A stretch of DNA of 7,654 nt, taken from positions 35,329-42,982 of the forward strand of contig DPJB01000024.1 of assembly GCA_003543245.1 (NCBI GenBank), read 5' to 3'. Shown one piece after another: positions 1 through 7,104 of the stretch. The notes below the pieces were generated by a model, which ran no database searches, was not told where the DNA came from, and saw only the letters and a list, made by a program, of their open reading frames with translations. A program made the translations under genes and the position numbers. Position 1 is the first letter of the stretch, and every line of letters begins with the position of its first letter. Source of the stretch: Moraxellaceae bacterium (lineage in GTDB: Bacteria > Pseudomonadota > Gammaproteobacteria > Pseudomonadales > Moraxellaceae).

Positions 1-396
1 CGTCTGGAAGAAATGCGCCAGAGCCTGCGCATCATTCGCCAGTGTCTCGACAACATGCCGGCAGGCCCGTACAAGGCAGATCACCCGCTGACCGTGCCGC
101 CGCCCAAAGAACAGACACTGCAGCATATCGAAACCCTGATCACGCACTTCCTCAGCGTATCGTGGGGGCCGATCATGCCGGCCGGCGAATCCAGCCAGAT
201 GATTGAAGCCACCAAGGGCATCAACAGCTACTACCTGGTGTCCGACCAGAGCACGATGAGTTATCGCACGCGCATCCGTACACCGAGCTATCCACACCTG
301 CAGCAGATCCCCTCGGTGATCCGCGGCAGCATGGTTCCCGATCTTATTGCCTATCTTGCGTCCATCGATTTCGTGATGGCCGATGTGGACCGTTAA
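1..396 (+). CDS. nuoCD: NADH-quinone oxidoreductase subunit D (or fused C/D), 3' end
   Basis: This is the last 131 codons of the 49-kDa-type subunit of Complex I; the 5' part lies outside the window. NuoD is a peripheral-arm subunit derived from NiFe-hydrogenase large subunits and forms the quinone-binding pocket with NuoH and NuoB. Visible hallmarks are the family motifs HIETLITHF, MIEATKGINSYYL, MSYRTRIRTPSYPHLQQIP and the C-terminal SIDFVMADVDR, all very close to the E. coli protein as I recall it. In most gammaproteobacteria nuoC and nuoD are fused, so the nuoCD name is an inference; the fusion point is not visible. The stop is four bases before the nuoE start. Confidence is high for NuoD identity and moderate for the fusion. 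Confidence 0.95.
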   Translation, partial: RLEEMRQSLRIIRQCLDNMPAGPYKADHPLTVPPPKEQTLQHIETLITHFLSVSWGPIMPAGESSQMIEATKGINSYYLVSDQSTMSYRTRIRTPSYPHLQQIPSVIRGSMVPDLIAYLASIDFVMADVDR

Positions 397-400
397 CACC

Positions 401-907
401 ATGACGACTTCCAACGCAAAACTCATCGTTACCGACCGCTACCAGCTTTCTGCGGAAGAACGCACCGCCATGGAAGAAGCCATTCATCATTATGATGATG
501 CGCGTGCAGCCTCGATTGATGCGCTCAAGATCGTGCAGGAAAAGCACGGCTGGGTGCCGGACGGCGCCATTTACGCCATTGCCGACGTTCTGGGCATTCC
601 TGCCACGGATGTCGAAGGTGTCGCGACGTTCTACAACCTGATTTTCCGTCAGCCGGTGGGCCGCCACGTGATTACCGTGTGCGACTCCATTGGCTGCTTC
701 CTGACCGGCTCTGACAACCTCATTGACGGCATCAGGCAGCACCTGAGTATCGAGCTGGGCCAGACCACGGCCGATGGCCGCTTCACGCTGCTGCCGATCT
801 GCTGTCTCGGCAATTGCGACAAGGGCCCCACGCTCATGATCGGCAAGGATACCCATGGCCCGGTGACGGTCGGCGACATTCCCTCCCTGCTGGAGCGCTA
901 CGCATGA
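401..907 (+). CDS. nuoE: NADH-quinone oxidoreductase subunit E (24-kDa type, 2Fe-2S)
   Basis: This 168-residue protein is the thioredoxin-fold 2Fe-2S subunit of the NADH dehydrogenase module and sits beside NuoF on the cytoplasmic arm. The N1a cluster ligands are visible as Cys94 and Cys99 (CDSIGC) and Cys135 and Cys139 (CCLGNC). The N-terminal helical part contains HHYDDARAASIDALKIVQ and DVEGVATFY, typical of the family. Length is close to the E. coli protein (about 166). The start at 401 gives the usual short N-terminus; an in-frame ATG at 383 inside nuoD would add six residues and has no better ribosome site. No strong Shine-Dalgarno is seen, so translation probably depends on coupling to nuoD, which ends four bases upstream. 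The stop overlaps the nuoF start as ATGA. Confidence 0.97.
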   Translation: MTTSNAKLIVTDRYQLSAEERTAMEEAIHHYDDARAASIDALKIVQEKHGWVPDGAIYAIADVLGIPATDVEGVATFYNLIFRQPVGRHVITVCDSIGCFLTGSDNLIDGIRQHLSIELGQTTADGRFTLLPICCLGNCDKGPTLMIGKDTHGPVTVGDIPSLLERYA

Positions 908-2220
908 GTATTGTGAAAAGCGCAGACACCCACCCGCTCACCTGGCGTCTTGATGCGGCCAATCCCTGTCTCGACCTGAAAAGCTACGAGGCAAAGGAAG
1001 GCTATGTTGCCCTGCGCAAGGCCATCAAGGACATGTCGCCTGCTGCCGTGCAGCAGGTGGTCAAGGATGCCAACCTGCGTGGTCGTGGTGGTGCCGGTTT
1101 TCCGACTGGCGTGAAATGGTCGCTGGTGCCGATGGGCCCGGATGCCGGTCCGAAATACCTCGTCTGCAATGCCGACGAAATGGAGCCGGGTACGTTCAAG
1201 GACCGCATGCTGATGGAGCAACTGCCGCATCAGATGATCGAGTCCATGATCGTGGCCGGTTTTGCCTTGCAGGTAACGCGCGCCTACATCTTCCTTCGCG
1301 GTGAATACTTTCTGGCCGCAGAACGCCTCAACCGTGCGATCGCCGAAGCCAAGGCCGCCGGTTATCTGGGTGAGAACATCCTTGGCTCCGGCTGGGGCAT
1401 GGATCTGCATGTGCATACCGGTGCCGGCCGCTACATCTGTGGCGAAGAAACCGCGCTCATCAATTCGCTCGAAGGTCGTCGCGCCAATCCGCGCGCCAAG
1501 CCGCCCTTCCCGCAGATTGCCGGTCTCTGGGGCAAACCCACCATCGTCAACAATGTTGAAAGCCTGAACAACATTCCGGCCATCGTGTTGCGCGGTGCCG
1601 ACTGGTTCAAAGGTCTGTCGCAGGGCAAATCGCCGGATGCCGGCACCAAGCTTTACGGCGTTTCAGGCAAGGCCAAACGTACTGGTTTGTGGGAACTGCC
1701 GATCGGCACCACAGGCGAAGAAATTCTGGAAGAGCACGCTGGTGGCATGCAGGACGGCCTCAAGCTGCGCTGCTGGCTGCCAGGTGGCGCGTCCACCGAC
1801 TTTCTGCTGCCCGAGCACCTCAAGCTCGCCATGGATTACGACACCATCATGAAAGCCGGCAGCCGTATGGGCACCGGTCTGATGATGGTCGTGGATGACA
1901 AGCAGGACATCGTCTCGGTGGTGCGCAACCTCGAGCAGTTCTTTGCACGCGAATCCTGTGGCTGGTGTACCCCTTGCCGCGATGGCCTGCCCTGGACCGT
2001 AAAGGTGCTGCAGGCACTTGAAGCCAAGGCCGGCCAGGCCGGTGACATCGAGTTCCTCGAGCACATGACGCGTTCCCTCGGCCCCGGCAAGACTTTCTGC
2101 GCCCATGCGCCCGGTGCCATGGAACCGCTGCAGAGTGCGCTCAAGTATTTCCGTTCCGATTTTGAAAAAGGCATTCCGGCTGCGGTGGCAACACCGGCCA
2201 ACAGCGGAGTGAATGTGTAA
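904..2220 (+). CDS. nuoF: NADH-quinone oxidoreductase subunit F (51-kDa type, FMN and NADH binding)
   Basis: This 438-residue subunit oxidises NADH: it binds NADH and FMN and passes electrons to the 4Fe-4S cluster N3. The glycine-rich nucleotide loop GRGGAGFPTG is at residues 60-69. The FMN-site acidic residues are in CNADEMEPGT (Glu94) and CGEETAL (Glu182). The N3 ligands are Cys352, Cys355 and Cys358 (SCGWCTPCR) plus Cys399 (KTFCAHAPG). The start at 904 is chosen because it overlaps the nuoE stop (ATGA), has GGAG at 892-895 eight bases upstream, and gives the expected THPLTWRL N-terminus. A longer frame from 814 would lie inside nuoE. The C-terminal tail is short and unlike the E. coli tail, making the protein slightly shorter than the roughly 445 residues there. 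The stop shares one base with nuoG (TAATG). Confidence 0.98.
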   Translation: MSIVKSADTHPLTWRLDAANPCLDLKSYEAKEGYVALRKAIKDMSPAAVQQVVKDANLRGRGGAGFPTGVKWSLVPMGPDAGPKYLVCNADEMEPGTFKDRMLMEQLPHQMIESMIVAGFALQVTRAYIFLRGEYFLAAERLNRAIAEAKAAGYLGENILGSGWGMDLHVHTGAGRYICGEETALINSLEGRRANPRAKPPFPQIAGLWGKPTIVNNVESLNNIPAIVLRGADWFKGLSQGKSPDAGTKLYGVSGKAKRTGLWELPIGTTGEEILEEHAGGMQDGLKLRCWLPGGASTDFLLPEHLKLAMDYDTIMKAGSRMGTGLMMVVDDKQDIVSVVRNLEQFFARESCGWCTPCRDGLPWTVKVLQALEAKAGQAGDIEFLEHMTRSLGPGKTFCAHAPGAMEPLQSALKYFRSDFEKGIPAAVATPANSGVNV

Positions 2221-4922
2221 TGGCCACAATTCATGTAGACGGCAAGGATTTCGAAGTCGACGGCGCAGACAACCTGCTGCAGGCCTGCCTGTCACTCGGA
2301 CTCGACATTCCCTATTTCTGCTGGCACCCGGCGCTCGGCTCTGTCGGGGCCTGTCGCCAGTGTGCGGTGAAGCAATACGCCAATGCCGACGACAAGCGTG
2401 GTCGTCTGGTGATGTCGTGCATGACGCCGGCTGCGGACAACACCTACATCTCGATTGATGACGAGGAGGCCAAGGTCTTCCGTGAGTCCGTCGTGGAATG
2501 GCTGATGACCAACCACCCGCACGATTGCCCGGTGTGCGAGGAAGGCGGCCACTGCCATCTGCAGGACATGACCGTGATGACGCAGCACCACAAGCGTCGT
2601 TACCGCTTCAACAAGCGCACGCACAACAACCAGGATCTCGGTCCCTTCGTGAATCACGAAATGAACCGCTGCATCGCCTGCTACCGTTGCGTGCGTTACT
2701 ACAAGGACTATGCCGGCGGCACCGATCTGGGTGTGTATGGCGCGCATGACAACGTCTATTTCGGCCGTGCCGAAAATGGCTGTCTGGAAAGCGAATTCTC
2801 CGGCAACCTGACCGAGGTCTGCCCGACCGGTGTGTTCACCGACAAGACCCACTCCGAGCGCTACAACCGCAAGTGGGACATGCAGTTTGCCCCCAGCATC
2901 TGCCAGGGCTGCTCTGTTGGCTGCAGCATTTCCCCGGGCGAACGCTACGGTGAACTGCGTCGCATCGAGAACCGCTACAACGGTTCCGTGAACCACTACT
3001 TCCTGTGTGACCGTGGCCGCTTCGGCTATGGCTTCGTGAACCGCAAGGATCGTCCGCAGCAGCCCGAGCTGCTGGAGAACGGCCAGCGCCGCACGCTGGG
3101 CACTGATGAAGGCCTGGATCAGGCCGGCGCGCTGCTCAAGAACGCGCGCCGCGTGGTGGGTATCGGCTCTGCCCGTGCCTCGCTCGAAGCCAACTTTGCC
3201 CTGCGCGAACTGGTCGGCACCCGCAACTTCTTTGCTGGCGTGAATGCCGCGGAATGGACGCTGATCCGTCGCGTGCGTGACATCCTGCACAACGGCCCGG
3301 CACGCACACCGTCACTGCGTGAAATCGAGGAATGCGATGCCGCGTTCGTGCTGGGTGAAGATGTTACCCAGACCGCCCCGCGCATTGCCCTCGCCCTGCG
3401 CCAGACGGCCAAGAGCAAGGCACTGGCCATGGCAGCTGCCAAGAAAGTGGGGGCATGGCAGGCAGAAGCTGTGCTGAACATTGCCCAGCACGAACGCTCG
3501 CCGATTTTCCTCGCCAATCTGGCCCCAAGCCGTCTTGACGATATTGCCGCAGCCACTACGGTTCGTACCGCAGCCGGTATTGCCAGCCTCGGTTTTGCCG
3601 TGGCGCATGCCATCGACAGTGCCGCACCGGCAGTAACGGGTCTGGATGCTGACACGCAGGCGCTGGCAACCCGTATCGCTGACAGCCTGATGGCCGCCGA
3701 AAAGCCGCTGGTTGTGGCGGGCACCAGCGCCGGTGATATCGGCACACTGGATGCCGCACTGAATATCTGCCGCGCCCTCAAGACACGCGGCAAGGCTCCG
3801 CAGATCACGCTGACCGTGCCGGAAGTGAACAGCCTCGGCCTGGCACTGATTGATGCCGACCCGCTGGAAGAGGCACTGACCCAGCTGGAAAACGGCGAAG
3901 CGGATTGTCTGGTGGTGCTGGAAAACGACCTTTATCGTCAGGCACCGAAAGCCCGTCTGGATGCCATTCTGGCCAAGGCAACCCTGCTGGTCATTGATCA
4001 TCAGCGCACGGACCTTGCTGATCGCGCCAACGTGCTGTTGCCAGCGGCCAGCTTCGCTGAAGGCGATGGCACCGTGATCAACAATGAAGGCCGCGCCCAG
4101 CGTTTCTTCCAGGTCTTTGATGCCACTTACTACCGTCCGGATGCCAACATCCATGAAAGCTGGCGCTGGCTGCGTGGCGTACATACCACGCGCGATGGCT
4201 ACCCGGTGGACTGGGATCAGCTGGATCACGCCACCCGCGCCTGTGCGGATGCCTTCCCGCTGCTGGCCGGCATCGTTGATGCTGCGCCGGAAGCCGGTTT
4301 CCGCATCAAGGGGCTGAAGATTGCCCGCTCGCCACGCCGCTGGTCCGGTCGTACGTCGCTGCGTGCCAACATCTCGGTGCACGAGCCGCGTACACCGCAG
4401 GATAACGACACTGCACTGGCCTTCTCCATGGAAGGGTATTCCGGCCCCAACGAGTCCTCCGCTCTGGTGCCGTTTGCATGGGCACCAGGCTGGAATTCGC
4501 CACAGGCGTGGAACAAGTTCCAGGATGAAGTCGGTGGCCACCTGCGTGCCGGTGACCCCGGCGTGCGCCTGCTCAACGCCGGTGATGCACTGGGCTACGC
4601 CTCTCCTTCTGCTGCAGCCCTTCGCAGCGAACGCACACTGGTACCGCTGCATCACATCTTCGGCAGCGACGAGCTGTCTGCGCGTGCTGACGTCACCGAA
4701 TCGCGCATTCCGGCACCCTATGTGGCACTGAATGCCGGCGATGCGGCTGCACTGGGCCTGAGCGCCGGCCAGAACGTGACTGTGCGTGTCGGCAGTGATG
4801 TGCTGACCCTGCCACTGTCGATTGTGGAAGTGGCCAACAACACGGTCGGCTTACCACTGGGCCTGCCGGGCATGCCGTTTGTGGCCGTTGGTGCTCCTGT
4901 ACTGGTTGGAGGTGCTGCATGA
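2220..4922 (+). CDS. nuoG: NADH-quinone oxidoreductase subunit G (75-kDa type, iron-sulfur and molybdopterin-oxidoreductase fold)
   Basis: This 900-residue subunit is the largest of the peripheral arm and wires electrons from NuoF toward NuoI. The N-terminal ferredoxin domain carries N1b ligands Cys34, Cys45, Cys48 and Cys67. The next segment holds the unusual His-ligated cluster N5 (His99, Cys103, Cys106, Cys112), then N4 ligands Cys151, Cys154, Cys157 and Cys201. A further set, Cys228, Cys231, Cys235 and Cys263, matches the off-pathway N7 cluster found in E. coli. Residues from about 280 to 800 form the degenerate molybdopterin-oxidoreductase domain, and the last 70 or so resemble its C-terminal beta-barrel domain. 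Length fits E. coli (about 908). GGAGTGA at 2206-2212 lies seven bases before the ATG. The middle is visibly less conserved than the first 280 residues, as usual for the family. It overlaps nuoH by ATGA. Confidence 0.98.
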   Translation: MATIHVDGKDFEVDGADNLLQACLSLGLDIPYFCWHPALGSVGACRQCAVKQYANADDKRGRLVMSCMTPAADNTYISIDDEEAKVFRESVVEWLMTNHPHDCPVCEEGGHCHLQDMTVMTQHHKRRYRFNKRTHNNQDLGPFVNHEMNRCIACYRCVRYYKDYAGGTDLGVYGAHDNVYFGRAENGCLESEFSGNLTEVCPTGVFTDKTHSERYNRKWDMQFAPSICQGCSVGCSISPGERYGELRRIENRYNGSVNHYFLCDRGRFGYGFVNRKDRPQQPELLENGQRRTLGTDEGLDQAGALLKNARRVVGIGSARASLEANFALRELVGTRNFFAGVNAAEWTLIRRVRDILHNGPARTPSLREIEECDAAFVLGEDVTQTAPRIALALRQTAKSKALAMAAAKKVGAWQAEAVLNIAQHERSPIFLANLAPSRLDDIAAATTVRTAAGIASLGFAVAHAIDSAAPAVTGLDADTQALATRIADSLMAAEKPLVVAGTSAGDIGTLDAALNICRALKTRGKAPQITLTVPEVNSLGLALIDADPLEEALTQLENGEADCLVVLENDLYRQAPKARLDAILAKATLLVIDHQRTDLADRANVLLPAASFAEGDGTVINNEGRAQRFFQVFDATYYRPDANIHESWRWLRGVHTTRDGYPVDWDQLDHATRACADAFPLLAGIVDAAPEAGFRIKGLKIARSPRRWSGRTSLRANISVHEPRTPQDNDTALAFSMEGYSGPNESSALVPFAWAPGWNSPQAWNKFQDEVGGHLRAGDPGVRLLNAGDALGYASPSAAALRSERTLVPLHHIFGSDELSARADVTESRIPAPYVALNAGDAAALGLSAGQNVTVRVGSDVLTLPLSIVEVANNTVGLPLGLPGMPFVAVGAPVLVGGAA

Positions 4923-5935
4923 CCGTGGATGCTGTCATCGCCTGGTTCACGCCCGAGGTCATTGCCAACCTGATTGCAGTCGGCAAGGCCCTCGTCCTGC
5001 TCTTCGGTTGCGTGATCTGCGCGGCACTGCTCAGCTTCGTCGAGCGTCGCCTGCTGGCACTGTGGCAGGATCGCTATGGCCCCAACCGTGTCGGCTACTT
5101 CGGCCTGCTGCAGTTGCCGGCCGACATGCTCAAGATGTTCTTCAAGGAAGACTGGACGCCACCGTTCGTTGACAAGGTGACGTTCTGGATTGCACCGGCA
5201 ATTGCCATGAGCGCCCTGCTGATTGCCTTCCTCGTCGTGCCGATTACCCCGACCTGGGGTGTAGCCGACCTGAACATCGGCCTGTTGTTCTTCCTCGCAA
5301 TGGCTGGCATCGGCGTGTACGCCGTGATGTTCGCCGGCTGGTCCAGCAACAACAAGTACGCACTGCTCGGCGCCGTGCGCTCCACCGCCCAGACCCTTAC
5401 CTATGAAGTGTTCATGGGCCTTGCCGTCATGGGTGTAGTGGTGCAGTCCGGCTCGTTCAACCTGCGCGAGATTGTCGATGCGCAGAAAGACCTCTGGTAT
5501 GTAGTGCCCCAGTTCCTTGGCTTCATCACCTTCTCAATCGCCGGCGTGGCGGTGGCTCACCGCTCCCCCTTCGATTTGCCGGAAGCCGAATCGGAACTGG
5601 CCGCCGGCTATCACACCGAATATTCCGGCCTGAAATGGGGCATGTTCTTTGTGGGTGAATATGTCGGTGTTGTCGTGGTCTCCGCCATGATCGTCACCCT
5701 GTTCTTTGGTGGCTGGCACCCGTTGCCTTATCTCGAATTCATTCCGCCGTTCTTCTGGTTCGCCGGCAAGACCGCATTCTTCATCATGATGTTCATCCTG
5801 ATCCGTGCCGCGCTACCGCGCCCGCGTTATGACCAGATGATGGACGCCGGCTGGAAGTTCTGCCTGCCCGTCACCCTGCTCAATCTATGGGTGACCGGTG
5901 CCGTAGTGCTCTGGCAAGCCGGCAGTGCAGGTTGA
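4919..5935 (+). CDS. nuoH: NADH-quinone oxidoreductase subunit H (ND1 type, membrane)
   Basis: This 338-residue integral membrane protein (about eight helices) joins the peripheral and membrane arms and forms much of the quinone chamber with NuoD and NuoB. Family motifs visible are VERRLLALWQDRYGPNRVG (residues 41-59), KMFFKEDW (72-79), AGWSSNNKYALLGAVRSTAQ (139-158) and the acidic quinone-loop PFDLPEAESELAAGYHTEYS (217-236), followed by GEYVG. The start at 4919 overlaps the nuoG stop (ATGA) and has a strong GGAGGT at 4908-4913 five bases upstream. It is about 13 residues longer than E. coli NuoH, partly in the N-terminus and partly in the loop after FFGGWHP. The loop sequence PFDLPEAES departs from PFDQPEAEQ that I recall for enteric and Pseudomonas proteins. 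Confidence 0.98.
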   Translation: MTVDAVIAWFTPEVIANLIAVGKALVLLFGCVICAALLSFVERRLLALWQDRYGPNRVGYFGLLQLPADMLKMFFKEDWTPPFVDKVTFWIAPAIAMSALLIAFLVVPITPTWGVADLNIGLLFFLAMAGIGVYAVMFAGWSSNNKYALLGAVRSTAQTLTYEVFMGLAVMGVVVQSGSFNLREIVDAQKDLWYVVPQFLGFITFSIAGVAVAHRSPFDLPEAESELAAGYHTEYSGLKWGMFFVGEYVGVVVVSAMIVTLFFGGWHPLPYLEFIPPFFWFAGKTAFFIMMFILIRAALPRPRYDQMMDAGWKFCLPVTLLNLWVTGAVVLWQAGSAG

Positions 5936-5938
5936 GGA
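5934..5938 (+). promoter_or_regulatory. Ribosome binding site of nuoI
   Basis: GAGGA overlaps the nuoH TGA stop (5933-5935). It lies eight bases before the ATG at 5947 but only two before the ATG at 5941. Normal spacing therefore supports initiation at 5947. Confidence 0.6.
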
Positions 5939-5946
5939 CCATGACC

Positions 5947-6495
5947 ATGTTCAGTCAGATCAAAGCTCTTGTTGTCGGGATCTACAGCCAGCTGCGCAGT
6001 ATCGTGATGGTGTTTTCACACGCCTTCCGCAAGCGCGACACGCTGATGTACCCGGAAGTACCGATTTATGTTCCGCCCCGTTATCGCGGCCGTATCGTTC
6101 TGACGCGTGACCCGGACGGTGAAGAGCGCTGCGTGGCCTGCAATCTCTGTGCAGTGGCCTGCCCGGTGGGCTGCATCTCGCTGCAGAAAGCCGAACGTGA
6201 AGATGGCCGCTGGTATCCGGAGTTTTTCCGCATCAATTTCTCGCGCTGCATTTTCTGCGGCATGTGCGAGGAGGCCTGCCCCACCACGGCAATCCAGCTC
6301 ACCCCGGACTTTGAAATGGCAGAGTTCAATCGCCAGAACCTGGTGTACGAAAAGGAACACCTGCTGATTTCAGGCCCCGGCAAGTATCCGGATTACAACT
6401 TCTATCGCGTCTCGGGCATGGCCATCGCTGGCAAACCCAAGGGTGCTGCCCAGAGTGAGGCAGCCCCGGTGGACGTGAAGAGCCTGCTGCCTTAA
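5947..6495 (+). CDS. nuoI: NADH-quinone oxidoreductase subunit I (TYKY type, two 4Fe-4S clusters)
   Basis: This 182-residue ferredoxin-like subunit carries the last relay clusters before N2 in NuoB, at the base of the peripheral arm against the membrane. Two CxxCxxCxxxC motifs supply N6a and N6b: Cys62, Cys65, Cys68 and Cys72 (CVACNLCAVAC), and Cys101, Cys104, Cys107 and Cys111 (CIFCGMCEEAC). The amphipathic N-terminal segment SQLRSIVMVFSHAFRKRDT lies along the membrane in known structures. The tail ends in VDVKSLLP, as in E. coli. Two ATG codons, 5941 and 5947, are two codons apart. I chose 5947 because the spacing to the upstream GAGGA is normal and the N-terminus then aligns without gaps to the Pseudomonas protein as I remember it. 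Starting at 5941 would give 184 residues. It follows nuoH after 11 bases. Confidence 0.97.
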   Translation: MFSQIKALVVGIYSQLRSIVMVFSHAFRKRDTLMYPEVPIYVPPRYRGRIVLTRDPDGEERCVACNLCAVACPVGCISLQKAEREDGRWYPEFFRINFSRCIFCGMCEEACPTTAIQLTPDFEMAEFNRQNLVYEKEHLLISGPGKYPDYNFYRVSGMAIAGKPKGAAQSEAAPVDVKSLLP

Positions 6496-6500
6496 GGAGA
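6494..6500 (+). promoter_or_regulatory. Ribosome binding site of nuoJ overlapping the nuoI stop
   Basis: AAGGAGA begins within the nuoI TAA (6493-6495) and sits five bases before a GTG codon at 6506. It is a near-ideal Shine-Dalgarno and fixes the GTG as the nuoJ start. Terminating and initiating ribosomes would share this site. Confidence 0.8.
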
Positions 6501-6505
6501 CTGCC

Positions 6506-7006
6506 GTGTCATTCGCTTTCTACAGCGCAGCACTGGTGGCCATACTGGCCACACTTGGCGTGATTGCCGGGAAAAATCCGGTGCATGCCCTGCTTAACCT
6601 GATCGTGTCACTGCTGGCCGTGGCCATGATTTTTTTCTACGTCGGCGCGCCATTTGCAGCCGTGCTGGAAATCATTGTGTATGCCGGTGCCATCATGGTG
6701 CTTTTCGTGTTTGTGGTGATGATGCTTAACCTTGGCAGCCATACCGAAGCACAGGAGCGGAAATGGCTGTCACCATCGGTGTGGGTAATTCCGGGAATCC
6801 TGTCACTGGTCCTGCTGGTGCAGCTGGGCAGTGCATTGCTCGCCAATGATTCGGGAGCCCTGATCGCTACCTCCGTGATTACACCCAAGCAGGTTGGCAT
6901 TGCCCTTTACGGACCGTACCTGCTGGCCGTGGAGCTGGCGTCCATGCTGCTGCTGGCCGCACTGGTCGCTGCCTACCATCTGGGCCGCCGCGACGAAAAG
7001 GAATAA
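6506..7006 (+). CDS. nuoJ: NADH-quinone oxidoreductase subunit J (ND6 type, membrane)
   Basis: This 166-residue membrane protein has about five predicted helices (roughly residues 3-21, 28-48, 52-74, 91-111 and 136-160). It lies between NuoH and the antiporter-like subunits and helps couple quinone chemistry to proton pumping. The hallmark third helix VLEIIVYAGAIMVLFVFVVM (residues 53-72) includes the conserved Tyr59 and the glycine that forms the pi-bulge in solved structures. GPYLLAVELASMLLLAALVA near the C-terminus is also typical. The start codon is GTG, supported by the Shine-Dalgarno at 6494-6500 and by the SFAFY N-terminus, which matches E. coli EFAFY. It lacks the roughly 18-residue hydrophilic tail of the E. 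coli protein and ends at GRRDEKE. Unlike its neighbours it is separated from the next gene by 98 bases. Confidence 0.97.
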   Translation: MSFAFYSAALVAILATLGVIAGKNPVHALLNLIVSLLAVAMIFFYVGAPFAAVLEIIVYAGAIMVLFVFVVMMLNLGSHTEAQERKWLSPSVWVIPGILSLVLLVQLGSALLANDSGALIATSVITPKQVGIALYGPYLLAVELASMLLLAALVAAYHLGRRDEKE

Positions 7007-7038
7007 ACCGGGCTGCCGATGGCGCTCCGGAGATGTGA

Positions 7039-7074
7039 TTTTACGTTTTCTTTCCCGGGGGAAAGAAAGCAAAA
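7039..7074 (+). repeat. Imperfect palindrome / stem-loop in the nuoJ-nuoK gap
   Basis: The arms TTTCTTTCC (7047-7055) and GGAAAGAAA (7060-7068) pair perfectly around a CGGG tetraloop. A U-G and a G-C pair extend the stem, and after a two-base AC bulge four more U-A pairs form (7039-7042 with 7071-7074). The DNA centre is CCCGGG. A run of six T follows at 7085-7090, but ten bases after the stem, so it is not a standard intrinsic terminator. The AAAGAAAG core recalls dispersed palindromic repeats seen in intergenic DNA of many beta- and gammaproteobacteria; that is an inference from memory. It could instead be an mRNA processing or stability element. Confidence 0.65.
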
Positions 7075-7104
7075 CCAAATTCAGTTTTTTCGAGAGATGA
7101 AGCG

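Noticed and set aside
344..856. A 170-codon open frame on the - strand, opposite nuoE
   Set aside because: It is antisense to a well-conserved nuoE and its product is not recognisable.
814..903. An upstream ATG that would extend nuoF by 30 residues
   Set aside because: The extension lies inside the nuoE coding region, does not resemble the NuoF N-terminus, and the ATG at 904 has a proper ribosome site and the ATGA overlap.
1663..2295. A 210-codon open frame on the - strand, opposite the nuoF 3' half
   Set aside because: It overlaps the N3 cluster coding region of nuoF and shows no independent motif or ribosome site.
2292..3290. A 332-codon open frame on the - strand, opposite the conserved iron-sulfur part of nuoG
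   Set aside because: The + strand carries all expected cysteine ligands here. The antisense product is rich in Val, Ala and His with no family resemblance, so it is a codon-bias shadow.
3312..4655. A 447-codon open frame on the - strand, opposite nuoG
   Set aside because: It lies entirely antisense to nuoG, which has clear family motifs. Its composition (rich in Gly, Gln, Arg, His) fits a mirror of the codon bias, and no domain is recognisable.
7039..7090. An intrinsic transcription terminator between nuoJ and nuoK
   Set aside because: The T run begins ten bases after the stem and the stem is mostly A-U, so it does not fit the usual form. Full termination would also cut off nuoK and nuoL, which are essential parts of the complex. 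Partial attenuation remains possible.
7007..7104. An internal promoter for nuoK onward
   Set aside because: I saw no convincing pair of -35 and -10 boxes at proper spacing in the gap.
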